Shown: one piece after another, positions 17,681-25,303 of the stretch
How the letters are laid out: each line of letters begins with the position of its first letter
Numbering within the stretch: the first letter of the stretch is position 1
Assembly: GCA_024655945.1 (NCBI GenBank)
Contig: JANLFK010000002.1
Span: 178,610-242,609, forward strand
Length of the DNA: 64,000 nt
From: a candidate division KSB1 bacterium
GTDB lineage: Bacteria > Zhuqueibacterota > Zhuqueibacteria > JANLFK01 > Oleimicrobiaceae
Reading direction: 5' to 3'
Program-made: the position numbers and the translations under genes
Notes under the pieces: model-generated
Told to the model about the DNA's origin: nothing
What the model saw: the letters and a program-made list of their open reading frames with translations, nothing else
Database searches by the model: none

Positions 17681-19240
17681 TCATTCCTCCAGCAACCAGT
17701 ACCTGATCAGCCGTGCCGCGGCCCGGGGGTTTTGTCTGGTGAACTCGGTCACTTGCTTCTCGAGCTGCGCTCTGGCCTTCGCTTCTTCGGTCAGAACCGC
17801 TCCTTCTGCGCCGGCGGTCAACTCCGCCCGCTTTTCGCCAATGAGCTGCGCGGCAGTGGGCTCCTCCGGGGTCGTGAGGCTGCCCCGCAGGCGACGCAGA
17901 CGAGAGCGCACTAAAGCCAGGAGCAACAGGAGCAGTACCCCGGCCAGTACTTTCTGGCCAAACGAAATGTAAAACGCCATGCGCTCCTTGTGCTCAAGGT
18001 TCTTCAGCCACTCCTCGTCCGCGGTGGGGACGCTGGTATCGAACTGCAGATTGGTGATTTCGAACTGGTCACCACGCTCTTCGCTAAAGCCTACTGCGCC
18101 TTTTACCATGGCCTCAAGGCTGGTGAGCTCCTCTTCACTGCGCGGCACATATTCCTTGGTGGGCTTGCCATCTGGGCCCGGCGTGCTCCGGTAGGCACCG
18201 TTCACCAAAACGGCTACCGACAGCCGCTCCACATTGCCCAGCGATTCCACCACGTGCTCAACGGTCTTGCTCACCTGGTAGTTGGTCACCGTGCGCCTGG
18301 AGCTCACCAGTGGCTTGCCGGAGGTATCGCCGCTTGTCTCTTCCAGGTTTTCCTGGCTAAGCACTGCAGCCAGGTCCGGATCGTAACTCTCGGCGACCTT
18401 GTCAGCCCTCCTGAAATTCAGCTGGGCAGCCACGCGCACGATGGCATTGCCAAGGCCGAGCACCCCGTCCAACATGGACTGCGCCTTCTGCTGCAGGTAG
18501 GCCTCGTACTTCTTCTGCAGTTCCAGCTGACTGGAAGAGAGCCCCACGACCGAATCTTGGTCAGCGGTGCTGGAGAGGATCTTCCCCTCGGTGTCGACAA
18601 TGGTGACGTCTCGCTCGTCGAGGCCCTCGACGCTATTGGCGACGAGATTGGCAATGCCCGCCACTTGCCCTTCGCTGAGGCGTGTGCCTGGGCGTAGGCG
18701 CAGCAATACCGAGGCGGTGGGCTTTTGCTGGTCCTCTTTGAACAGGCGCTCCTTGGGGAAGACGAGATGGACCCGGGCAAACTCCACCTCGCTGAGGGCC
18801 TGAATGGTGCGCGCCAGCTCGCCCTCCAGAGCTCGCTGATAGTTTACCGTTTGGACAAACTCCGAGACGCCGATATCCTTCTTGTCGAACACTTCATAGC
18901 CGATGCGCCCGGAGCGTGGCAGGTCCTGTGCCGCCAACTTCATGCGCATCTCGTAGACCCTGCTGGACGGCACGAGGATGGCGCGTCCGCCGTCGGCAAT
19001 GCGGTAGGGCACCCTAGAACTCTTGAGCACCTCGACGATCTTGTCGCCGTCCTTGAGGTCCATGTCCGCATAGAGAGTCACAAACTCCGGCCTGGCTGCC
19101 CAGCGCAGCAAGAAGACAAAGCCGCCAACAATCGCGGCCATGGTAGCGACAAAGACCACCTTTTGCAGCGGCGTGTACTGCGCCGATACCTCGCGATACC
19201 AGGCGGCGAAGGATTTCCCCTTGGGGGCAGGCTCAGCCAT
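17681..19240 (-). CDS. fliF: FliF, flagellar MS-ring protein
   Basis: MS-ring protein, 519 aa. TM1 at about 27-47, then ring-building motifs with the YscJ/FliF signature (YADMDLKDGDKIVEVLKSSR, ALEGELARTIQALSEVEFAR, VHLVFPKERLF, VANSVEGLDERDVTIVDTEG). The middle periplasmic region has the usual ETSGDTSGKPLVSSRRTVTN and NYQVSKTVEH. TM2 is near 425-450. The C-terminal tail EFTRQNPRAAARLIRYWLLE is the FliG-binding helix. It follows fliE closely and abuts fliG. Confidence 0.98.
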   Translation of the reverse strand: MAEPAPKGKSFAAWYREVSAQYTPLQKVVFVATMAAIVGGFVFLLRWAARPEFVTLYADMDLKDGDKIVEVLKSSRVPYRIADGGRAILVPSSRVYEMRMKLAAQDLPRSGRIGYEVFDKKDIGVSEFVQTVNYQRALEGELARTIQALSEVEFARVHLVFPKERLFKEDQQKPTASVLLRLRPGTRLSEGQVAGIANLVANSVEGLDERDVTIVDTEGKILSSTADQDSVVGLSSSQLELQKKYEAYLQQKAQSMLDGVLGLGNAIVRVAAQLNFRRADKVAESYDPDLAAVLSQENLEETSGDTSGKPLVSSRRTVTNYQVSKTVEHVVESLGNVERLSVAVLVNGAYRSTPGPDGKPTKEYVPRSEEELTSLEAMVKGAVGFSEERGDQFEITNLQFDTSVPTADEEWLKNLEHKERMAFYISFGQKVLAGVLLLLLLALVRSRLRRLRGSLTTPEEPTAAQLIGEKRAELTAGAEGAVLTEEAKARAQLEKQVTEFTRQNPRAAARLIRYWLLEE

Positions 19241-19266
19241 TGCTGCTTCTCACCTCCGGCAACCCA

Positions 19267-19569
19267 TCACACTTGCATGCGCATCAGCTCGCGGTAGGCC
19301 TCCAGCAGGCGGTTGCGGATCTCGATGACCAGTTCCAAGCTCACCCGGCTCTTTTCCACGGCGATCATCACGTCGTGAATGTCATCGATCTCGCCGGCCG
19401 CCATCTGGCGCACCGCCTCGCCTGCTTTGAGCTGCAGCTGGTTCGTCTCCTCCAGGTACTTGTTGACAATCTCCTTGAAGGTCGGCGTCTCACCCGGCCG
19501 TGGTGCGCGCACTGCTTCTGCACCGGGCAGGACAGTGGTCTGCAACGGGACAATCTCGTTCACCTTCAT
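19267..19569 (-). CDS. fliE: FliE, flagellar hook-basal body complex protein
   Basis: Small rod-base/export-gate adaptor, 100 aa, the normal family length. It shows FKEIVNKYLEETNQLQLKAG, IDDIHDVMIAVEKSRVSLEL and VIEIRNRLLEAYRELMRMQV, the conserved C-terminal helix of FliE. A gagggagcgacg stretch precedes the ATG. Located upstream of fliF as in nearly all flagellar operons. Confidence 0.96.
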   Translation of the reverse strand: MKVNEIVPLQTTVLPGAEAVRAPRPGETPTFKEIVNKYLEETNQLQLKAGEAVRQMAAGEIDDIHDVMIAVEKSRVSLELVIEIRNRLLEAYRELMRMQV

Positions 19570-19618
19570 CGTCGCTCCCTCGTGTCAGTTGGCGCTCCCC
19601 TGGTGCCCTTCGCCCTCA

Positions 19619-19963
19619 TCAGGAACGCGTGTCGACGTGGCGCCCCAGAGGTGAAGATACCTCGCCCTGGGCCAGCTTGTAGGCGCGCACGCCACTTCCG
19701 AACAGCCCAGGCGGAAAGAGCCTCCCCAACATCTCCTGCTCCTCTGGGTCGAGCACGCTGCTGATTTCTTGTTCCAGGGGCGCCGACGGTGGAGTGGGCC
19801 GCTGCTCAGAGAGCCGCACCTGGTCTGTCTCGGCCGGAGGAGGTTCTTGCCGGGCAGGAGCCCCTTTTGGCCCGTAGGTCCTAAAGCGCTCCCCCTTAGC
19901 CGACTGTGCGGGGCCGAGCTGTTCGTAGTTAGCAAAGGAATCGACGACAAAATCGATGCGCAT
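19619..19963 (-). CDS. Unknown small protein in the flagellar operon (between flgC and fliE)
   Basis: A 114-aa protein from the ATG at 19963, which has a gaggagcagc stretch upstream; a GTG at 19975 is also in frame. I do not recognise a family. It opens MRIDFVVDSFANYEQL, has a Pro/Gln/Glu-rich probably disordered middle, and a compact C-terminal block with LDPEEQEMLGRLFPPGL, YKLAQGEVSSPLGRHVD. No signal peptide, TM or cysteine is visible. Tight packing (31 bases after flgC, 49 before fliE) argues that it is translated and flagellar. A FlgN-like or rod-assembly factor is possible, but nothing in the sequence shows it. Confidence 0.6.
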   Translation of the reverse strand: MRIDFVVDSFANYEQLGPAQSAKGERFRTYGPKGAPARQEPPPAETDQVRLSEQRPTPPSAPLEQEISSVLDPEEQEMLGRLFPPGLFGSGVRAYKLAQGEVSSPLGRHVDTRS

Positions 19964-19994
19964 GCTGCTCCTCACTTTCGCCTACGCCGCACGC

Positions 19995-20492
19995 CTAAAT
20001 CTCCAAAGCCTTCTTCGCCAGGGCCTTGGTGCCTTGCACCACGCTCAGGTTGGCCTCGTAGGCACGCGTGGCCATCATCAGAGAGAGCATCTCTTTGATC
20101 ATGTTCACGTTCGGCTTGCGCACATAGCCCTCGGCGTCGGCCAAGGGGTGGCCCGGGTCGTAGACCAGCTGCCCCTGGTCGACGTTGTCCACCACCTGTC
20201 TGGCCTCCACTGCCGCTGGCGAGGAACGGAGTCCGCCGAGTCGCTCGCGGGCAGCCATGATGCGCTCGCCGATGGGCCCCAGGCGCGCCAGCTCGCGCTG
20301 TACCAGGGTGGAGAACTTTTCCACCGCGGTCTGGCGGAAGACCACCTCCCGGCGGCGGTACGGCCCGCCCTCGGGCGTCTCCAAGGTCTCGGCATTAGCG
20401 ATATTGCTGGCCGTCACCTCCATCTGCTGCCTCTGCGCAGTCAATCCGGAGGCAGCCACGTTCAACACGGTGAACAGGCGTTCGATTCCCAT
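19995..20492 (-). CDS. flgC: FlgC, flagellar proximal rod protein
   Basis: Proximal rod subunit, 165 aa from the ATG at 20492. That start is preferred because aggaagg sits six bases upstream; a GTG at 20498 is in frame. N-terminal rod motif LFTVLNVAASGLTAQRQQME, VTASNIANAETLETPEGGPY. C-terminal motif YVRKPNVNMIKEMLSLMMAT, RAYEANLSVVQGTKALAKKA. These are the conserved paired helices of the rod family. The gene follows flgB by 18 bases. Confidence 0.97.
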   Translation of the reverse strand: MGIERLFTVLNVAASGLTAQRQQMEVTASNIANAETLETPEGGPYRRREVVFRQTAVEKFSTLVQRELARLGPIGERIMAARERLGGLRSSPAAVEARQVVDNVDQGQLVYDPGHPLADAEGYVRKPNVNMIKEMLSLMMATRAYEANLSVVQGTKALAKKALEI

Positions 20493-20510
20493 GGTCACCT
20501 TCCTCTCCGG

Positions 20511-20924
20511 CTACGTGCGTCCACGGATGCTGGCCAACAAGGCCTTAAAGTTGTTGCTGATGAGCTGAGCGGAGACCATGTAGGTGAGCTGCGTCTTGGC
20601 CAGTTCCACCATCTCGGTCTCGACGTTGACGTTGTTGCCATTAGCCCCGGCACTGCCACCAGGGCTCTCCTCGATGGGCACCGGCACGCCATGGCCTCGC
20701 GCCCCGCCCACCTCCATGTGCCGCCCGTCACTCTTCAGCCCGGCCAGGAAACCGCGGCCGGTAGCCTCCTCGAGTAGCTCGTCAAAGGCCACATCTTTGC
20801 GCCGATATCCGGGGGTGGCGACGTTGGCCACATTGGAAGCGATGGCTCGCTCCCGTGCGGCCGTCAAATTCAGCAGGCGGTGCAGCAAAGGAATAGATGT
20901 ACGGTCGAAAATGCCGTCGAGCAT
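20511..20924 (-). CDS. flgB: FlgB, flagellar proximal rod protein
   Basis: First gene of the operon, 137 aa from the ATG at 20924, which follows a ggtggaggtggcctc ribosome site. A longer frame to 21017 adds a Gly/Arg-rich segment that would cover the promoter and is rejected. It reads MLDGIFDRTSIPLLHRLLNL, ASNVANVATPGYRRKDVAFD and ends with the rod helix NVNVETEMVELAKTQLTYMV, SAQLISNNFKALLASIRGRT. Length matches the family. A sigma-54 promoter lies just upstream. Confidence 0.96.
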   Translation of the reverse strand: MLDGIFDRTSIPLLHRLLNLTAARERAIASNVANVATPGYRRKDVAFDELLEEATGRGFLAGLKSDGRHMEVGGARGHGVPVPIEESPGGSAGANGNNVNVETEMVELAKTQLTYMVSAQLISNNFKALLASIRGRT

Positions 20925-20982
20925 GAGGCCACCTCCACCACGTCCTCTTCCCAGCTCTGGCTGCAAAACACGCCCTGACCCT

Positions 20983-20998
20983 AGCAACAGGCGTGCCA
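20983..20998 (-). promoter_or_regulatory. Sigma-54 (RpoN) promoter of the flagellar operon
   Basis: On the minus strand the sequence TGGCACGCCTGTTGCT matches the consensus TGGCACG-N4-TTGC(A/T) at every defined position, with GG and GC exactly 10 bases apart. With C at -12 the transcript would start near 20972, giving a 48-base leader before the flgB ATG. The window also encodes an NtrC-family activator with a GAFTGA loop, needed for such promoters. Confidence 0.85.
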
Positions 20999-21040
20999 CT
21001 TCCGGGAGGCTCGCCACAGCCGAGAACGCAGAGCCACAAC

Positions 21041-21055
21041 CTCAATAGAATTGAG
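21041..21055. promoter_or_regulatory. Palindrome, candidate activator site upstream of the sigma-54 promoter
   Basis: CTCAAT-AGA-ATTGAG is a perfect 6-bp inverted repeat with a 3-base spacer, centred about 76 bases upstream of the predicted transcription start. Sigma-54 activators usually bind dyads 70-150 bases upstream, so position and symmetry fit; the identity of the binder is inference. Confidence 0.35.
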
Positions 21056-21558
21056 AGATAGCAGCGGCCGTTGAATGCCGGCAAAACCGGGGTGAAGCAG
21101 AGGCGGCAGGCCAGGATGGGGAGTTATTTCTCCCCGGGGAACCTTTTTTCCCATCTATCGGAGGACATCGCCTGTGTACCCCAGCGTAGAGGGCGGAATC
21201 GCCGTGGCTCAGGTGGCCAAGCGCCGACGAGGAGGCGAAGGGGGGAAAGACCACAAAGGTGCGGCGAGGCGGAGAACTGGTGGGCAAGTTCTGCGCTAAG
21301 GCTCCGCGGAGTTAAGAGACGTGGGCTGGTCGGATAGCCGTCGAGAGGGAAGCAGACTTAGCGGGCAAGAGGAGACCTAGGAACCAAGTCTTCTGCGTGC
21401 TCCGGGAGGCGCCCTTTACTCTCTGCGCCATCGCCCGCTGTCCATTCTCATTGCGCCGCCTGCGCGTGACGCGGTTGGGACTCGTGGCACAGTTTACCTG
21501 GCTTCACCGGCCGCCTGGCAGAAAGTCGCTTTTCGCCGCTCGAAAGAGGGCAGCTGCG

Positions 21559-23691
21559 CTACGGCGCAGGAAAACTGATGCTGAAATGAGTGCCCGGGCC
21601 GTTCCTCAGGAGCTGAATCTCCCCGTCCAGCTGGTCCACCAGGGTAGTGACCAGCTGCATGCCAAGGGAATTCGTCGCACGGAAGTCAAGCTCCGAGGGG
21701 AAGCCCACACCGTTGTCGGCGACAGCCAGCATGCAGCGGCCATTTTCCCGCTGGAAAGTCACGCGGATCATCCCCTCCTGTTCCCCGGGGAAGGCATGCT
21801 TGAGGGCATTGCTCACCAGCTCGTTGACGATCAGGCCACAGGGGATCGCCTGGTCCACCCCCAGCTCTACCTTCTGCACGGCAAGTTCGGTGCTCACCCG
21901 GCCATTGGTCGCGTAGGAGCGTACCAAGTTGCTCACCAAACCCTGCAAGTACTCCCCAAAGTCGATCTGCGAGAGGCTGGCAGAGCGGTACAGCTTCTCG
22001 TGAATCAGGGCCATGGACTTGATGCGGTTCTGGCTGTCGCGCAGCGCCTGCGTCGCCTCCAGTGAGGTGACCCGCTCGCGCTGCAGGTTGAGAAGGCTAC
22101 AGACCACCTGCATGTTGTTCTTCACCCGGTGGTGGATCTCCTTGAGGAGCATCTCCTTCTCGCGCAGGGAGGCAGCCAGCGTCTCCTCGGCCATCTTGCG
22201 CGCGGTAATGTCCTGAGCCACGCCGTTCTGCCCCACCACGGTGTCGCCCTCAATCATCGGGTTGGTCATGAAGCTGAACCACCGCACCTGGCCGTCCTTG
22301 TCTACGGTGCGAAACTCCATGAACAGAGACCTCTGCCTGGTGAGCACCTGCTGCTTATAGGCCTGGGCAACGCGCGGCCGGTCATCCGGGTGCACGAAGC
22401 GCAGGTAGCGCTGTCCGAGCACCTCCTCCTGCTTGGTGAAGCCCAAGGCGCGCACCGCCGCGTCATTGGCATAAGTGATGCGCCCGTGCAGGTCGACGTT
22501 CATCAGGAAGGCCTGCGTGCCTTCCACGATGGCTCGGAATCTTTCCTCGGTGCGGCGCAACTGCTCCTCTGCGCGCTTGCGAGCAATGGCGTTGCCCAGC
22601 ATCTCGCCCACCACGCGGAGGAGCACGAAGAAGGACTCTGGCCATTGGCGCTGGGTGCGAACAGAGTCGAAGCCAAGGAAGCCTATGAGTTCGCCTCCGG
22701 AAACCATGGGCACTACGATGAGCGACTGGATGCTCTGGGCCTGCAGGATTTCCTTTTCGGGAGCCGCCTCTTCAGAGAGGGAGGCCACGCACGGGATGTA
22801 GATGTTCTGCATGCTACGCAGCCTGCTCATCCACCAGGGGAAGGCATCGACTGGCAGCCTTTGCAAGTTATCGATCTCGGCGCTTATCCCTTCGGCCACC
22901 CACTCGTGGGTGCAGCTCATGGTGGAGCCACCATCGGAGAAGACGAACACATAGCTGCCGTCCACTCCGGTGAAGGAACCGACAGCCGCCAACGCCGCGT
23001 TGATCCCCTGTCCCACTTCGTCGGCACGCAGCCGGACAAAATCGCTGGCCAGCTTGGCGATGAGGTCTTCGAAGGCCAGCCGCTCCTTAAGGGCCTGCTC
23101 CACGCTGTGCCGTTCCTGAATTTCGCACTGCAGCACGGTGTTGGCTGCGATCAGTTCTGCCGTGCGTTCGGCCACGCGTCTTTCCAACTGCTCGTGAGCC
23201 TCGCGCAACTTGCGCTCAGCGCTCTGGCGCTCAGCAATCTCCTTGGTGAGTTCCATGTTCAGGCGGCGCAGCTCGGCGGTCTTGGCGCGAGAGGAGCGGC
23301 CGAGGAGGAGGTGGCATGCCAACCCCAGGCCAGCCAAGACCACAAGGAGCAAGGCTTTGATCCACCACGTTTGATGTGCAGAGACGCCCATCGGCCCGGG
23401 GACAAACCCTGCCTGGCACAGATTGCCACCATCCGCGCCGGGCTCTGCCCCCTCTGCCTCAGGCGCAGAGGACGCGGGACAGGCGCGGTGGAAGCATCCG
23501 CCCACCTTCCCAAGCGTGGGCTGCCGGACGGCCGTCCTGAGGCACATGGTTGGCGCCACTCCATGGGAGATAGCGGACCACTGCGCCGTAGCAGCCAGGC
23601 GTCCAGGGGAGAGCCACTGTGCCCCCATGACTGCCCAGGCAGTGAACAGTGCAAGAGCTGCATCTACCATTGCAGACCCGCCGCTTAGCAA
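21559..23691 (-). CDS. Membrane sensor histidine kinase, GAF-PAS-HisKA_2
   Basis: 710-aa kinase. A hydrophobic N-terminal segment (about 10-27), an 80-residue Cys-containing possibly periplasmic loop and a TM at about 110-130 precede a coiled coil (135-205). Then come a GAF-like domain (205-365), one PAS (385-500), the HisKA_2 box [13 protein letters not shown] with the phospho-acceptor near 520, and a HATPase with [19 protein letters not shown] and DNGVGFP. The catalytic block is nearly the same as in five other kinases of this island. No DNA-binding output is attached; the likely partner is a nearby stand-alone receiver. The start is uncertain (an ATG seven codons in is equally possible). 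Confidence 0.88.
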   Translation of the reverse strand: MLSGGSAMVDAALALFTAWAVMGAQWLSPGRLAATAQWSAISHGVAPTMCLRTAVRQPTLGKVGGCFHRACPASSAPEAEGAEPGADGGNLCQAGFVPGPMGVSAHQTWWIKALLLVVLAGLGLACHLLLGRSSRAKTAELRRLNMELTKEIAERQSAERKLREAHEQLERRVAERTAELIAANTVLQCEIQERHSVEQALKERLAFEDLIAKLASDFVRLRADEVGQGINAALAAVGSFTGVDGSYVFVFSDGGSTMSCTHEWVAEGISAEIDNLQRLPVDAFPWWMSRLRSMQNIYIPCVASLSEEAAPEKEILQAQSIQSLIVVPMVSGGELIGFLGFDSVRTQRQWPESFFVLLRVVGEMLGNAIARKRAEEQLRRTEERFRAIVEGTQAFLMNVDLHGRITYANDAAVRALGFTKQEEVLGQRYLRFVHPDDRPRVAQAYKQQVLTRQRSLFMEFRTVDKDGQVRWFSFMTNPMIEGDTVVGQNGVAQDITARKMAEETLAASLREKEMLLKEIHHRVKNNMQVVCSLLNLQRERVTSLEATQALRDSQNRIKSMALIHEKLYRSASLSQIDFGEYLQGLVSNLVRSYATNGRVSTELAVQKVELGVDQAIPCGLIVNELVSNALKHAFPGEQEGMIRVTFQRENGRCMLAVADNGVGFPSELDFRATNSLGMQLVTTLVDQLDGEIQLLRNGPGTHFSISFPAP

Positions 23692-23763
23692 GTACCTTCG
23701 ACTACCGCAGTCCCTGCCCCCAGCAGGGGCCCATTGCCCCTTTCGACCCGGACGCCCACCGCC

Positions 23764-24204
23764 TCAGTGACGTTGGCCCTGGGGGCCAGTGGCTTCGTTG
23801 TTGAGAAGCCAGGCCAGACCCAGCTGCCGCACTGCCTTACGCAGGTAGCTCGTCGCCCCGAGGCCGTATGCCTGCACGAGGTCCTGCTCGGCCTCAGAAG
23901 CGGTGAGCACCACCACCTTGAGGTCCTTGGTGCGCTGGTCGCTGCGGATGCGCTGCAGGACCTCCAAGCCATCCATCTTGGGAAGCCTGAGGTCTAAGAG
24001 GACCAGGTCCGGCAAGGCTGTGGCGCCCTGTCCCTGGTAGCGACCCTGGCAGAACAGATAGTCCAGAGCCTCCGCCCCGTCCCGGACGACTTTGACCTCA
24101 CAGGGCACACTGCTCCGGCGCAAGGCGCGCATGGTCAGCGCCTCGTCTGCCGGATCGTCTTCCACGAGAAGTATTCGCCGTCTCGCCCTCAATGCTACCC
24201 TCAC
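23764..24204 (-). CDS. Single-domain response regulator (Rcp1-like receiver) with shortened C-terminus
   Basis: 146 aa, essentially one receiver domain: ILLVEDDPADEALTMRALRR, phospho-acceptor Asp71 in LVLLDLRLPKMDGLEVL, Thr near 101 and switch Lys123 in SYLRK. In the Rcp1-like family the lysine is followed by PVDFxxFxxAVxQLGLYWL; here it reads SYLRKAVRQLGLAWLLNNEA, so about nine residues including the cis-proline are missing. The same deletion occurs in the receiver at 45852. Translation starts at a GTG (24204), or a TTG four codons later, inside the 3' end of the receiver-kinase gene (107-base overlap). Confidence 0.82.
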   Translation of the reverse strand: MRVALRARRRILLVEDDPADEALTMRALRRSSVPCEVKVVRDGAEALDYLFCQGRYQGQGATALPDLVLLDLRLPKMDGLEVLQRIRSDQRTKDLKVVVLTASEAEQDLVQAYGLGATSYLRKAVRQLGLAWLLNNEATGPQGQRH

Positions 24205-25303
24205 GTTCAGGAAGGGTGAAGTAGAAGGTCGCCCCCTGCTCTACTTGCCCTTCGGCCCACACTTTACCACCGTGCCTGACCACGATGCGCTGCACGGTAG
24301 CCAGGCCAATGCCATTTCCTTCGAACTCGCTCAGCGAGTGCAGACGTTGAAATGGGACGAAAAGCTTGCTCGCATAGGTCTGGTCGAAGCCGGCGCCATC
24401 GTCGCGCACGAAGTAGACCGCCTGCCCATCCGCTTGCGGCGGGCGATGCTCACGCAGTTCACCGACTTCTATGGTCGCCGTCTGGTGCTTCGATGTGAAC
24501 TTCCAGGCGTTCCCTATCAAGTTTTCCAGAACGACGCGGAGATATCCCTCATCTGCCCACGCGCTCATCCCTTCCGCAACAACAAAGTGCACCTGCCGCT
24601 CCGGATGGGCGAAGCTCAGGTCGGCAGCTATCTGCTTGGCCATGGCCGTGAGGTCCACCCGCGCGTAGCGGAGCTCACCCCGGTGACTGCGGGAAAACTG
24701 CAGCAAGTCGCTGACGAGCTGGCTCATGCGCTGTGCTGCTGCTCGCAGGTGAAGGAGGTACTGCCTGCCTTGCTCATCCAGCCGGTCGGCATACTCTTCC
24801 AGCAGCGCATGGGCAAATCCCTCGATGCACTGCAGCGGCGAGCGCAGGTCGTGCGAGACGGTGTAGTTGAACGACTCTAACTCCTTGTTCGCCTCGGCTA
24901 GCTCCACCGCACGCCGCCGGTTTTCCTCCACCAGGTCCTTATGCTCCAAGGCGTGTCGGATGGTGGTGGCCAGGTCCACTTCGTCGCACGGCTTGATGAA
25001 GAAGCGGTAGATGGCGCCGTCGTTGATGGCGCGGATTGCACCCTCTAAGGTGGCCTTGCCGCTGAGCATCATCCGCACCGTGTCGGGGTGGCGGCGCCGC
25101 ACTTCTGCCAAGAGCTCGGAGCCACTCATGCCCGGCATCTGCTCATCAGAGACTACCACGTCCACCGGAACGGTAGCAATCAGGCGAAGCGCCTCTGCGG
25201 CCGAGGTAGCACAGAGGAGCTCGTATGGTTCTTTCCGCAAAGAACGGCGAAGAGCAGCCAACACATGCGGCTCGTCATCTACAAAGAGGACCCTATGCCC
25301 CAT
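24098..25303 (-). CDS. Receiver-histidine kinase (REC-HisKA-HATPase)
   Basis: 401-aa soluble protein. The receiver (1-120) has acidic pair DE at 10-11, Asp53 in VVVSDEQMPGM and Lys104 in FFIKPC. A short coiled coil leads to a classical HisKA domain (NYTVSHDLRSPLQ, His151) and a HATPase with NLIGNAWKFTSK, DDGAGFDQTYASKLFVPFQR and GNGIGLATVQRIV, a phytochrome/Cph1-type kinase core. The C-terminal 30 residues beyond FTLPE are basic and overlap the next receiver gene. Receiver-first kinases act downstream of another kinase, so this is probably an intermediate in a phosphorelay. Overlaps the 25293 gene by 11 bases. Confidence 0.88.
   Translation of the reverse strand: MGHRVLFVDDEPHVLAALRRSLRKEPYELLCATSAAEALRLIATVPVDVVVSDEQMPGMSGSELLAEVRRRHPDTVRMMLSGKATLEGAIRAINDGAIYRFFIKPCDEVDLATTIRHALEHKDLVEENRRRAVELAEANKELESFNYTVSHDLRSPLQCIEGFAHALLEEYADRLDEQGRQYLLHLRAAAQRMSQLVSDLLQFSRSHRGELRYARVDLTAMAKQIAADLSFAHPERQVHFVVAEGMSAWADEGYLRVVLENLIGNAWKFTSKHQTATIEVGELREHRPPQADGQAVYFVRDDGAGFDQTYASKLFVPFQRLHSLSEFEGNGIGLATVQRIVVRHGGKVWAEGQVEQGATFYFTLPEREGSIEGETANTSRGRRSGRRGADHARLAPEQCAL

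Larger units (their letters stand above)
20925..21558. other. Regulatory intergenic region upstream of flgB
   Basis: 634 bases without a supported gene. Besides the sigma-54 promoter it contains a perfect small palindrome (21041-21055) at about -76 from the predicted start. Near 21117-21137 there is a gggga/tcccc inverted repeat. At 21247-21316 is a stretch (accacaaaggtgcggcg ... ctccgcggagttaagag) that looks like a decayed copy of the accacaaagg...cgcggagttaa extragenic repeat type seen in many environmental genomes. No T-tailed hairpin was found to terminate the kinase gene upstream. Confidence 0.5.

Noticed and set aside
20925..21017. N-terminal extension of FlgB to 21017
   Set aside because: It would translate through the sigma-54 promoter and adds a non-conserved Gly/Arg stretch; the ATG at 20924 has a good ribosome site and the family N-terminus.
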